Assembly (NCBI GenBank): GCA_002408125.1
Contig: DHQO01000022.1
Span: 148,014-212,013, forward strand
DNA from: Hyphomonadaceae bacterium UBA5336
Lineage (GTDB): Bacteria > Pseudomonadota > Alphaproteobacteria > Caulobacterales > Hyphomonadaceae
Direction of reading: 5' to 3'
Length of the DNA stretch: 64,000 bases
This document shows positions 45,440-53,737 of the stretch, in pieces; position 1 is the first letter of the stretch; each line of letters begins with the position of its first letter. The notes under the pieces are model-generated. The model was not told the DNA's origin and searched no databases. It saw only the letters and a program-made list of their open reading frames with translations. The position numbers and the translations under genes are program-made.

Positions 45440-46204
45440 TCAGTCGCGGCCCATCAGGGACAGGATGATGGTGAACATGTTGTAGAACAGGATGAAGAAG
45501 TTCAGCGCGCCCCAGTTTGTCATGACCGCCTGGGAGCGGGCATCGCCGGCGAACTGGTAATAGCCTTCCTTCAGCTCCTGGGTTTCCCAGGCCACAAGGC
45601 CGCCGGACAGCAAGAGGATACCGACCTGCAGGCCAAGCTCCATCATGCCGGACGGCGGGAAGAACATCGAGATGATGCCCACTGCCACCAGGCCCCACAG
45701 GGCGATGATCATGAAGGCGCCGAGCGGCTTCAGGTTCATCTTGGTGGTAAAGCCGAACAGCGACAGGGCGCCGAAGGCCGAGGCCGTCACCAGGAAAGCC
45801 TTGGTGATGGTCATGAAGTCGATTGCGAGCTCCGTTCCGGCCCGCGTCGTCACGCCCGTATTCATCTGGGCAAGGACCACCCACATGCTCAGCGATGCGC
45901 CGAGCAGGCTGACAATCGCCCAATAAAGAATCGCCGAGCCGAGCGGCGAGGGATTGCGCATGGCAAAGGCCGAGATCAGGATCAGCGCAATCGGGCCGAA
46001 CTGGACCACATAAGCCAGCGGCGTGCCCCAGATCAGGGCGGTCAGGGGCTCATAGGTGCCGACGGCGAAGGCAATCAGGCCGGACAGGGCAATCCCCAGC
46101 GCCAGCTTGTTGTAGACGCCGAGCATGAAGCTGCGCAGGCCGGCATCCTTGGACATGTCCAGGGTGCCGGGAGTGGCAGCATAGGACCTGTTGAAGTCGT
46201 TCAT
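45440..46204 (-). CDS. Bax inhibitor-1/YccA family membrane protein
   Basis: The 254-residue protein has seven hydrophobic segments and the BI-1 pattern: DMSKDAGLRSFMLGVYNKLALGIALSGLIAF, RNPSPLGSAILYWAIVSLLGASLS, ITKAFLVTASAFGALSLFGFTTKMNL, and the C-terminal LFYNMFTIILSLMGRD. Prokaryotic BI-1 homologues act as pH-dependent calcium leaks or membrane-protease modulators; the role here is unknown. It has a good terminator downstream and a long upstream region. Confidence 0.92.
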   Translation of the reverse strand: MNDFNRSYAATPGTLDMSKDAGLRSFMLGVYNKLALGIALSGLIAFAVGTYEPLTALIWGTPLAYVVQFGPIALILISAFAMRNPSPLGSAILYWAIVSLLGASLSMWVVLAQMNTGVTTRAGTELAIDFMTITKAFLVTASAFGALSLFGFTTKMNLKPLGAFMIIALWGLVAVGIISMFFPPSGMMELGLQVGILLLSGGLVAWETQELKEGYYQFAGDARSQAVMTNWGALNFFILFYNMFTIILSLMGRD

Positions 46205-46535
46205 TTTCGAAAACCTTTCGGTTATCTGGGTTCAGGTTGCACGAGGCCCGCGCGAAAGATGACTCGCGCGGATTGCAGTGAATATGGGCGTGGACGCCGA
46301 TTTCCGCAAGACAAACCGGCCCCGCAGGGCTGAGAGCTGCCTCAGGCGCGCCGGCATGCCTGACGGGCCGTGAGCAGACGGGATGGCCGGTGCTGTCCGC
46401 ACACCGATCCGGCCTTGTCCGTAGACGCCCCTTGTCCCTGCGTTCAGCGTTGACTTTGGGGAAAGCCGCAGGCACCGTCCTCTTCAGGCGCAATCACTAC
46501 ACAATGCGCCACAAATAAGCAGAGGGAGGGCCCAA
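46205..46535. other. Intergenic region without a recognised gene
   Basis: The 331 bases lie between the divergent BI-1 and DUF2853 genes and should hold both promoters. ORFs here are shadows. A GAGGGAGGG close to 46535 is the DUF2853 ribosome-binding site. I see no RNA gene or clear repeat. Confidence 0.5.
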
Positions 46536-46868
46536 ATGGCCGACGCATCAAAATACGAAGAGAACGTCAAGAAACACGCCAAGGGATACAACCAGAAGGC
46601 AGCCGAAAAGATTGTCGGCCATCTCGGTATCGCCTTGCGCAACCGGGACAGCTCGCTGGTCTCGTGCTCGGATCAGGGCGAACTGGACCGCGTGCGCGAG
46701 AAATGGCTGCGCGGCAAGCTGGGCCTGGCGCAGACCACGCCGGAGCTCGATGCGGCCATGGCCGTGATCTGCGAGAAGATGAGCTCGGAAGGCGGCAACA
46801 AGTCCCGTGTCACCTTCTATTATCTGCTCGCCGAGCATTTCGGAAAGCTCGACGCCCTGGCCGGCTGA
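46536..46868 (+). CDS. DUF2853 family protein
   Basis: The 110-residue protein is a small helical protein with KYEENVKKHAKGYNQKAAEKIVGHLGIALRNRDSSLVSCSDQGELDRVREKWLRGKLG and SRVTFYYLLAEHFGKLDAL, the DUF2853 pattern. Its function is unknown. GAGGGAGGG precedes the ATG and a strong terminator follows, so it is its own transcript. Confidence 0.88.
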   Translation: MADASKYEENVKKHAKGYNQKAAEKIVGHLGIALRNRDSSLVSCSDQGELDRVREKWLRGKLGLAQTTPELDAAMAVICEKMSSEGGNKSRVTFYYLLAEHFGKLDALAG

Positions 46869-46891
46869 ACCACAGGTCTGGCAATGTCGAA

Positions 46892-46919
46892 AACCCCCGG
46901 ACTGATCCGGGGGTTTTTT
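46892..46919 (+). terminator. Rho-independent terminator after the DUF2853 gene
   Basis: AACCCCCGGA and TCCGGGGGTT pair perfectly around CTGA, followed by six T. Confidence 0.9.
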
Positions 46920-47119
46920 ATGCGCCCGCAACAAGAAGCGAGCGGTGGGAAATTCAAGCCAATGGAAGTCGTTGAATTTTCTCTGTGTCCTTGTTTTATT
47001 GCGTCTTATTAACCGATTTGCGCTGCCCGCCCCGCTTGAAAACACAGCAGCAATTCCCACCCTCCTCCTAATTGCAGGTTTCACTTCTGGTTGGCGGCCG
47101 CGCCGCCTGGGAGGATCAT

Positions 47120-47578
47120 ATGTCGGCAGAAACAGTCGCGGTGGTGGAGGGGATCTATGAGGCCTTTGCTGCGCGCGACCTGTATGCGGTCCTGGCGCGC
47201 ATGAGTCCCGACATTGTATGGCACGAGGCGGAAAATTTTCCCTATTCCGATGGCAATCCCTATATTGGCCGCGATGCTGTCGCTGCAGGTGTGCTGGCGC
47301 GCTGCATCGACGAATGGGACGGATTTGCCGAACAGGTGGACGAGCTACTTGATGCTGGCGATACGGTGGTTGCGATCGGCCGCTACCATGGCATCTACAA
47401 GGCCACTGGCCGGCCGCAGAATACACAGTTTGTCCATGTCTGGCGCGTGCGGAAAGGCAAGGCTGTCGATTTCCGGCAATTTGCCGACACGCTGCATATC
47501 GCACATGTAATGGCCGAAGAGTCCCTGCCGGCCGGGGCCGGCACGGAACAGTTCGCTCCGTCCTCATCCTCCTGGTGA
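47120..47578 (+). CDS. SnoaL/NTF2-like protein
   Basis: From ATG 47120 (GGGAGG upstream) the 152-residue protein has VEGIYEAFAARDLYAVLARMSPDIVWHEAENFPYSDGNPYIGRDAVAAGV, then VGDRYHGIYK-like VAIGRYHGIYKATGRPQNTQFVHVWRVRKGKAVDFRQFADT, the SnoaL-like polyketide-cyclase/ketosteroid-isomerase fold. Activity cannot be predicted; most members are small-molecule-binding proteins of unknown role. It is convergent with the alkaline phosphatase gene. Confidence 0.85.
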   Translation: MSAETVAVVEGIYEAFAARDLYAVLARMSPDIVWHEAENFPYSDGNPYIGRDAVAAGVLARCIDEWDGFAEQVDELLDAGDTVVAIGRYHGIYKATGRPQNTQFVHVWRVRKGKAVDFRQFADTLHIAHVMAEESLPAGAGTEQFAPSSSSW

Positions 47579-47602
47579 GGCGGGCCGGCCCATGGAGTCG
47601 GT

Positions 47603-49201
47603 CTATTCCGCCGGCGCGACCAGGCCGCTGGCATAGCCCATGACGTGGAAGATCTCGTTCTGCTCCATCACGCCGGCGACCAGCTCGGAGCCGGGGCCGC
47701 TGGCGAAGATGGCCACGTCTTCCCCGCCATGACTTTCCGAATACATCGGGATCAGCGAGGGCTGGCGGAAGTCCGGCGCGGTGGTGTCGACATCGGTGAG
47801 ATCGGCGCGCACGCACGGGGCGCCGGCTTCCTCGCGGCCGGCGCAGGCGCCCGGGCCGTTCATGTAGCCGAGCGTGGTGTAGGGCAGGCCGTCGGCGCCC
47901 TTCACGTCTTCGCCGGTATCGCTCGTTGCCTTGCCGAGGATCGGGTTGTTGCGGCGCGAATAGCCGGCAATTGTCATGGTGTGGGAATGGTCGGCGGTGA
48001 CGATGATCAGCGTGTCCTCGGCGCTGGTCATCTCCAGCGCGGTGGCGATGGCCTGGTCGAAGGCATCGGTGTCGCTGACGGCGCGCGCGGCATTGCCAGC
48101 ATGGTGAGCATGATCGATGCGCCCGCCCTCGACCATCAGGACGAAACCGTCGGGATCGCGCGACAGGCGGGTGATCGCAGCCGCCGTCATGTCCGCAAGG
48201 GAGGGCTCGCCGAGCGTATCGCCGGCGCGGTCGAGTTCGTACTGCATGTGAGAGGGTTCGAACAGGCCAAGCACCTTGGTGTCGCTGTCGAAATTCGTCG
48301 CCTCGAAGCCGGCCTGGCCATAGATCACGCGGTGGTCGGGAGACTTTGCGGTCCATTCGGCGGTCAGGTCGCGGCCATCGGTGCGGCTGCCCGTGGCGCC
48401 TTGCTCCTCCGGGTCCGCGATGTCGTTGGTGAGGAAATGACGGCGCCCGCCGCCCATGGCGATCTCGAAGCCGTCCCCGGCTTCCCAGTCGATGAACTGG
48501 GCGGCGATATCCTTGCATCCGCCCGGGTCCTGGCCGCGGAAGGCGGTATTGTCTTCCCAGTCGCGACTGGCGCTTTCGGAATAGGTCGAGGCCGGTGTGG
48601 CATGGGTCAGGCGCGCGGTGGAGAGGACGCCGGTGGAGAGCCCCTCGCGCTCGGCCAGGTCGAACAGGGAATCGGTGCCGTGATCGAGCGCGGCGGCGCA
48701 ATTGCCGAAGGGGGCTTTGGAAGTGATGCCCAGCGTGCGCATGTTCACCTTGGCGCCGGTGGTCATGGCGGTGGCCGTTGAGGCACTGTCGGCGATCTGG
48801 CCGTCATTGGCATAGGTCTTCGACAGGGCCATGTGCGGCAGGGTTTCCATGGCCAGGCGATAGCTTTCCCCGTCCAGGCCCCGGGTCTGGCCGGCATAGA
48901 TGCGCCCGGCGGTGATCGTGGAAATGCCCATGCCGTCGCCGACGAAGAGGATGACATTCTTCGCCTGCCCGCGCGGGGCGCCATGGGCGCGCGCCGTCAC
49001 GCTTGCGGCCGCGCTGGCATAATAGGCATCGCCGGCCTGCTCGGGCACCAGGCCCGTGCGCCCGTTCACAATGGCCGGGGCAGCTGGCGTCAGCGCCGCA
49101 GGCGTAATGGGCGCGCTCTCGACGGGCGGAGTGGCGGTGGTCGTGGTGCAGGCGGCGATGGCCAGCAGGCTGGCGGTCAGGCAAAGGGCCGTAAGGCGCA
49201 T
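47603..49201 (-). CDS. Alkaline phosphatase (PhoA family), lipoprotein form
   Basis: The 532-residue protein has a lipobox AIAAC (cysteine 18) and the alkaline-phosphatase fold: Asp89 in FVGDGMGIST, catalytic Ser139 in ADSASTATAMTTGAK, GVLSTARLTHATPAS, MVEGGRIDHAHHAGN (metal His) and TADHSHTM. It hydrolyses phosphomonoesters with zinc and magnesium, at the outer membrane or periplasm. I looked for a Pho box (CTGTCAT-type direct repeat) in the short upstream region and did not find one. It is convergent with the SnoaL gene. Confidence 0.93.
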   Translation of the reverse strand: MRLTALCLTASLLAIAACTTTTATPPVESAPITPAALTPAAPAIVNGRTGLVPEQAGDAYYASAAASVTARAHGAPRGQAKNVILFVGDGMGISTITAGRIYAGQTRGLDGESYRLAMETLPHMALSKTYANDGQIADSASTATAMTTGAKVNMRTLGITSKAPFGNCAAALDHGTDSLFDLAEREGLSTGVLSTARLTHATPASTYSESASRDWEDNTAFRGQDPGGCKDIAAQFIDWEAGDGFEIAMGGGRRHFLTNDIADPEEQGATGSRTDGRDLTAEWTAKSPDHRVIYGQAGFEATNFDSDTKVLGLFEPSHMQYELDRAGDTLGEPSLADMTAAAITRLSRDPDGFVLMVEGGRIDHAHHAGNAARAVSDTDAFDQAIATALEMTSAEDTLIIVTADHSHTMTIAGYSRRNNPILGKATSDTGEDVKGADGLPYTTLGYMNGPGACAGREEAGAPCVRADLTDVDTTAPDFRQPSLIPMYSESHGGEDVAIFASGPGSELVAGVMEQNEIFHVMGYASGLVAPAE

Positions 49202-49235
49202 GGGGGTCTCCCTCAGACAAGGCTCGATTTGTGCG

Positions 49236-50201
49236 TTACCTAGTTTGCGTATGTGTCACATTTTCGGGTGCGTCCGGAGGTGCGGCGGAACGCGCATCCA
49301 CCCCGCCGCGCTGGGCGATCATCACGCCAGCCAGGATCAGCAGCGCGCCAAAGCCCTGGAAGGTGTTCAGCGGTTCTTCGAAGAGCTGCCAGGAGATCGC
49401 CGCCGCCGTCACCGGCTGGACCAGAATCAGCACCCCGGCGATCGCCGCGGGCGTACGCCCGAGGCCGAAAATGATCAGGCCCTGCCCGCCGACCTGCACC
49501 ACCAGGGCGAGGAAGAGCGGGGCGGCGAGATCCATCGGCGCGGTGGGCACGAGCCGCTCGCCGGACGCCAGGGTCATGACGGCGGCCACGCACATTTCCG
49601 TCAAGGTGAGCCAGAAGATCGCGTCGATCGCGCTGAGTTTTCCGCGCGCCAGTTTCGAGCACAGCATATAGCCCGCCACCATCAGCGCCGCGCAGAGCGC
49701 CAGCAGGTCGCCGCCGAGATCGGTCTTGCCGCCGGGGGTGCCCGCCAGCGAGAGGAACCCGGCGCCGGTGACCGCGATCAGCACTGCGACGAGCCAGTTC
49801 ACGGTCGGGCGCTCCTTCAGGAACAGCCAGGCGGCGAGGCCGACGCCGATATTGCCGAGATTCACGATGAAGGTCGCATTGGCCACCGTGGTGCGTTCCA
49901 GCGCCCAGTGCCACAGACCGATATCCAGCGCGAAGCAGGCCCCGGCCAGCACAATCATCGGGGTCGGCGGGGTCGGCGCGCGTCGCTCCAGGGTCAGGCA
50001 GATCGCAAACAGCACCGGCACGGCCAGGGTGTAGCGCCACAGCGCGATGGCCTGGGGCCCGAACTCGCCATAGGAGAGGCCCAGCCGCAGGCCGATGGGC
50101 GCAAAGCCGATGCACACCCCGCCGGCCAGTACGCTGAGCGGGCCGATCCAGGCCGAAAGGGGATGGGCCGCCGCCGGCGCCGGTTGAAGCGTCTCGCTCA
50201 T
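49236..50201 (-). CDS. EamA/DMT family transporter
   Basis: The 321-residue protein has ten hydrophobic segments in two EamA repeats (GFAPIGLRLGLSYGEFGPQAIALWRY; then FGLGRTPAAIAGVLILVQPVTAAAISWQLFEEPLNTFQGFGALLILAGVMIAQR). Drug/metabolite exporters of this type move amino acids or nucleosides, but no substrate can be assigned. Its ATG follows the gluQ stop directly (TGAATG), so the two are co-translated. Confidence 0.88.
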   Translation of the reverse strand: MSETLQPAPAAAHPLSAWIGPLSVLAGGVCIGFAPIGLRLGLSYGEFGPQAIALWRYTLAVPVLFAICLTLERRAPTPPTPMIVLAGACFALDIGLWHWALERTTVANATFIVNLGNIGVGLAAWLFLKERPTVNWLVAVLIAVTGAGFLSLAGTPGGKTDLGGDLLALCAALMVAGYMLCSKLARGKLSAIDAIFWLTLTEMCVAAVMTLASGERLVPTAPMDLAAPLFLALVVQVGGQGLIIFGLGRTPAAIAGVLILVQPVTAAAISWQLFEEPLNTFQGFGALLILAGVMIAQRGGVDARSAAPPDAPENVTHTQTR

Positions 50202-51029
50202 TCAAAGTCCTGCCAGGGAAAGGATCTCAGCAGGCGATAGGCCCTCTGCCCGCAAAACACCAAGCGATTTCGCCCCCGTGCGCTTGGAAAGTTTCTCTCC
50301 GTCCGGGCCGGTGAGCAGGCGGTGATGGCGGTAGACCGGGCGTGGCCAGTCCATCAGCGCCTGCAGGAGGGTGTGGATGTGCGGGGCCTCGATAAGGTCC
50401 ACCCCGCGGATGACATGGGTGATCTCCTGCAGCGCGTCGTCATGACATGCGGCCAGGTGATAGGCGGCGGGCGTGTCCTTGCGGGTCAGGGCGATATCGC
50501 CATGGCGTTCCGGCTCGGCGGTGTGGCGGGTGAGCGCGCCGGCCGCCTCGGTCTGGTAGGAGAGGCTGCGGAAGACGAGATCACCCATTTCGGAGCGCGC
50601 AGCCTCCAGCGACAGGCGCCAGGCAAAGGGCGCGCCCTCGGCAAGGCGCGCGCCTTCGGCAGCCTTTGAAAGCGGGCCGGAGCGGACAATTCCATCGGGA
50701 AACCGCGCCTGCATCTCCTGCCGGGTGAGAAAGCAGCGATAGACGAGCCCGCGCTCGCGCAGGGCCGCGACAATGGCGAGATAATCGTCGAAATGTTCCG
50801 ACTGGCGGCGCACCGGCCCGTCCCAGGTGAGGCCCAGCCAGGCGAGGTCGTCATGAATGGCGGCTTCGAACTCCGGCCGGCAGCGCGTGATATCGGTATC
50901 CTCGATGCGCAGGCGGGCCTCGCCGCCCGCCGCGTCGGCCGCCCGGCGCACGATGACGGCGGACAGGACATGGCCAAGGTGCAGGCGTCCTGTGGGCGAG
51001 GGGGCAAATCGGGTGCGCAGTGTACTCAT
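50202..51029 (-). CDS. gluQ: Glutamyl-Q tRNA(Asp) synthetase
   Basis: The 275-residue protein is a catalytic half of glutamyl-tRNA synthetase with HIGH-type RFAPSPTGRLHLGH at the start, RIEDTDITRC, and KLSKRTGA near the end as KMSKS counterpart, with no anticodon-binding domain. It glutamylates queuosine in tRNA-Asp. The four-ligand zinc motif of E. coli GluQ-RS is not kept: the CxC becomes CFL (YRCFLTRQE) and the later YxxxC becomes FPDGIV. The second ATG (51029) is used as start. Confidence 0.92.
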   Translation of the reverse strand: MSTLRTRFAPSPTGRLHLGHVLSAVIVRRAADAAGGEARLRIEDTDITRCRPEFEAAIHDDLAWLGLTWDGPVRRQSEHFDDYLAIVAALRERGLVYRCFLTRQEMQARFPDGIVRSGPLSKAAEGARLAEGAPFAWRLSLEAARSEMGDLVFRSLSYQTEAAGALTRHTAEPERHGDIALTRKDTPAAYHLAACHDDALQEITHVIRGVDLIEAPHIHTLLQALMDWPRPVYRHHRLLTGPDGEKLSKRTGAKSLGVLRAEGLSPAEILSLAGL

Positions 51030-51172
51030 CATGACAGAATCGCGGGCATTCGCGCCGGGTCAACGCCGCATGGGAATTGCATGGCGAGGTTTTGCACCCC
51101 AACTGGGACTTCTCGGTTGCGTGTGCGCCATAGCCTCGTGTATCGCCTTTCTGAAATCTGTTTTGGGGTCCT

Positions 51173-52255
51173 ATGACAGACGCAGCCCTGTTCTCCGAGA
51201 TCGCCGCCTGGCTCGACCAACATGTCCTGGTGTCCACCGGGCTGGCCGTGATCGGCGCTGCCGCCAGTTTTGCCGTTGTCGGGCTGGTCCTGATCTACCT
51301 GTTGCGGGCGATTGCCGCACTGATCGGGGCGTCGGACAAGTCTTCCAACCGCGCCATCCGCAAGGCCGCCCAGGAGCCGGGCTATCGCGTCATGGTCGGC
51401 GATATTGACGGCCCGCAGGGCAATGCCGCGCGCGACTTCGTGGAAAAGGCTTTCGAGAAAAACTGCGGAGATTTCAGCTTCGGCGCGCGGTTCATGCTGT
51501 TCCGTGTGGCGAGCCCCGGCGGACGCCCGGAAGGCGAAACCCTCGCCAAGGCCCGCCGGCGTCTGGAAAAGACCGGAGCGGACATGCTGATCTGGGGCGC
51601 GCGCATTGGCGACGATGTCGACGGCCTGCGCCTGTTCGGTGTCACGCGCGGCGGCAATCTCACCCCGCAGCAGGCCCGCCCGTTCGCCTTCTCCCTGCCC
51701 GGGCGCCTGCGCCAGCTCGGCGATGTGCATTCGCGCGCGGTCGCCTATCTGCTGGCCAAGCGCCTGCAGCCGGCCCTGTCGCGCCCGGAAGCCTTCCGTG
51801 AGGAAAAGATCGCCGAACTCGGCACCACACTGGACGAGATTCTCGACGAGCTGACCGGCGAGGAAAGCATCGATCTGCCGGCCGAGGTGCATCGTGAGAT
51901 CGAGACCGATTTTTCCGCCATCACCCTGCACCTGTCGGACCGTCAGTCGCGTATGGACTGGCTGGAAAAACTCATCACCCGGCGCCGCGCGACACTGGAA
52001 GCGCTGAAGGGCAAGGTGGAAACCGATGCGCAGATCGATGCGCGGCTCGACCTTGGCCGCGCCCTGATCAAGCGGGCGGAGGTCTCTTTCGACCCGGTTG
52101 CATTGCGTGAGGCTTCGGTGCACCTGAATTCGGCCATCGACCAGCTGCGCCAGCACGATGTGATCCGCAAGGCGCAGAATGCCAGCGATGCCCTGGCGCG
52201 CGCCCAGTCTCTGGTGGAAACCCGCCGCCGGTTCGCGGTGAACTTCTCAGCCTGA
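51173..52255 (+). CDS. Uncharacterised membrane-anchored protein with TPR-like C-terminus
   Basis: The 360-residue protein has one N-terminal transmembrane segment at about 17-48 (STGLAVIGAAASFAVVGLVLIYLL), a FlgO-like/uncharacterised domain (YRVMVGDIDGPQGNAARDFVEKAF, ADMLIWGARIGDD, HSRAVAYLLAKRLQPAL) and a helical, TPR-like end (IDARLDLGRALIKRAEVSFDPVALREASVHLNSAIDQLR). It is divergent from gluQ. I do not recognise the family; the domain assignment is a guess. Confidence 0.65.
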   Translation: MTDAALFSEIAAWLDQHVLVSTGLAVIGAAASFAVVGLVLIYLLRAIAALIGASDKSSNRAIRKAAQEPGYRVMVGDIDGPQGNAARDFVEKAFEKNCGDFSFGARFMLFRVASPGGRPEGETLAKARRRLEKTGADMLIWGARIGDDVDGLRLFGVTRGGNLTPQQARPFAFSLPGRLRQLGDVHSRAVAYLLAKRLQPALSRPEAFREEKIAELGTTLDEILDELTGEESIDLPAEVHREIETDFSAITLHLSDRQSRMDWLEKLITRRRATLEALKGKVETDAQIDARLDLGRALIKRAEVSFDPVALREASVHLNSAIDQLRQHDVIRKAQNASDALARAQSLVETRRRFAVNFSA

Positions 52256-52276
52256 GGTCAGGCAAGCACACCACGC

Positions 52277-52720
52277 TCACGCATCCAGCGCGAATACAGA
52301 TAGAGAGAGTGCCACGCCTATCACGACGATCACTGCGGTCATGATCAGGTAGACCGGTCCACCCATCAGTTCGAGAGAACCGGCGGCCAGATTGTGGCTG
52401 AAGGACACTGCCATGCCCACCAGCGATGCGATAAAGGCGACCACGGCAAACCGGCTGCGCAGCAGCAACAGGACACTACCGATGAAGGCGGCCCAGACCC
52501 CTGCGGCCCAGGCGGCCACCGCCCAGATGGGCATGGAATAGAAGAAGGTCTTCTGTGCGTCTGTGAAATTGGCCATGTAGTCTTCATGCTGGACTTGCGT
52601 CATCACGAAGTCGAGCGCCCCGATCGAATTCCAGAGAACGGCCAGAATTCCGACGAGCCAGAGGTGCCATGGCGTATTTGGTCTTGTCATCAGACCAGTA
52701 TCTTTGTCGATCATCATCAT
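52277..52720 (-). CDS. Small four-helix membrane protein
   Basis: The 147-residue protein has four hydrophobic segments with the pattern WHLWLVGILAVLWNSIGALDFVMTQVQHEDYMANFTDAQKTFFYSMPIWAVAAWAAGVWAAFIGSVLLLLRSR, a layout I know from uncharacterised alphaproteobacterial and sphingomonad membrane proteins. ATG 52690 (MTRPNTPWH) is an alternative start, with neither start having a clear ribosome-binding site. Confidence 0.7.
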   Translation of the reverse strand: MMMIDKDTGLMTRPNTPWHLWLVGILAVLWNSIGALDFVMTQVQHEDYMANFTDAQKTFFYSMPIWAVAAWAAGVWAAFIGSVLLLLRSRFAVVAFIASLVGMAVSFSHNLAAGSLELMGGPVYLIMTAVIVVIGVALSLSVFALDA

Positions 52721-52796
52721 ACTGGCAAGCGCCTCCCCAATTCAACCGAATTGAAGAAGACCGTGCCAACCCGGCCTGTTCAAGCGCCCTCCCCAA

Positions 52797-53444
52797 CTAG
52801 GAGTCGCGTTTCTCCTCACAGGGAGTCCAGAAGGAAGTGGCATAGGCCGGCCCGCTGGCGGGCAGAACCTGCTCTGAAAAGAAAGGGAAAAAGTCGCTGT
52901 CCGGTCGGATCTTCAGGAACACCGAAAGTTTCAGGTCCTCCGGCTTTTCATCCGGATCCTTCAGGCAGCCGGTGACGATGGCGTTCAGGGCCAGTTGGTT
53001 CTCGCCGGGGGTCGCGGCCTTCATGTCGGCCAGGGTCTGGCGCACGGCCAGGATGCGCTGCGTGTCCTCCTCCGACAGGGCGAAGGCCTGCATCGCAAAG
53101 CCGGGCGCATCATGTTCGCTGAGCATGGCGCTACCCGGCGCGCTGACAGGTTCCAGGTCGAACCGCTCGTCTACGCGCAGGGCCCGGGTATGGTCAAAGG
53201 CCTGGACGATGAACACCGCGCCCTCATCCATTTCGAACTCATCCTGGGTGCGTGCGGCCAGTTCGACCACGGAGAACTCCTCGCTCAGGCCCTGCAGTTC
53301 GGCGACGGCGGCTTCGGCGGTATCGTTGAAATCGGCGCGCACCAGCCCGTCGGGGATCTCCACCGGCGCCTGCTGTCGGGGCTCGTTCCCGGCCCCGCCG
53401 CAAGCTGCGAGGCCAATCGCCAGACACATTGCCAGATACCGCAT
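52797..53444 (-). CDS. Predicted lipoprotein
   Basis: From ATG 53444 the 215-residue protein has a lipobox LAAC, then a Gly/Asn/Gln linker and a globular domain (GLVRADFNDTAEAAVAELQGL, AVFIVQAFDHTRALRVDERFDL, VTGCLKDPDEKPEDLKLSVFLKIRPDSDFFPFF). I recognise no family; the in-frame ATG at 53459 would only add five residues before the signal peptide. Confidence 0.6.
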   Translation of the reverse strand: MRYLAMCLAIGLAACGGAGNEPRQQAPVEIPDGLVRADFNDTAEAAVAELQGLSEEFSVVELAARTQDEFEMDEGAVFIVQAFDHTRALRVDERFDLEPVSAPGSAMLSEHDAPGFAMQAFALSEEDTQRILAVRQTLADMKAATPGENQLALNAIVTGCLKDPDEKPEDLKLSVFLKIRPDSDFFPFFSEQVLPASGPAYATSFWTPCEEKRDS

Positions 53445-53551
53445 ATCGCACTCCCTCAAGTCGCTCCACGCATGCGCGAGGGTACGGGGCGGGGCCGGAT
53501 GGGCCTAATTAAGCTTGTGTCAGGCCGGGGCTCCCTTGTGCTGCCGTGCCG

Positions 53552-53623
53552 GCCCGCTCCCCTCCCCCTCTTGGGCCGCCCCACAGCGTCGCAAAATTGG
53601 GGCGGTTGGGAGGGGGAGCGGGC
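53552..53623. repeat. Imperfect intergenic inverted repeat
   Basis: GCCCGCTCC (53552-53560) and GGAGCGGGC (53615-53623) form the outer stem and CCGCCCCA (53576-53583) and TGGGGCGG (53598-53605) an inner one. It lies upstream of cobS. A dispersed repeat or a structured leader is possible. Confidence 0.4.
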
Positions 53624-53737
53624 GGATCATGACGTCGACAACAAAAAGCCCGTGCCGGAATGTCCCGCAATGTAAAGATTGGCGCACGCGCTGTGCGTGC
53701 TAGAAGCAGGTTTGATGACAGAATTTGCGGATACCAA

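Noticed and set aside
46548..48701. Minus-strand ORF of 717 codons over the DUF2853, SnoaL and alkaline phosphatase genes
   Set aside because: It spans three real genes in a shifted frame and has a low-complexity Arg/Pro-rich translation.
49202..49260. Possible Pho box before the alkaline phosphatase gene
   Set aside because: The short upstream sequence has TGACAC-type fragments, but no two CTGTCAT-like units at the right distance.
53445..53737. Cobalamin riboswitch before cobS
   Set aside because: No B12-box-like sequence was seen, only GC-rich inverted repeats.
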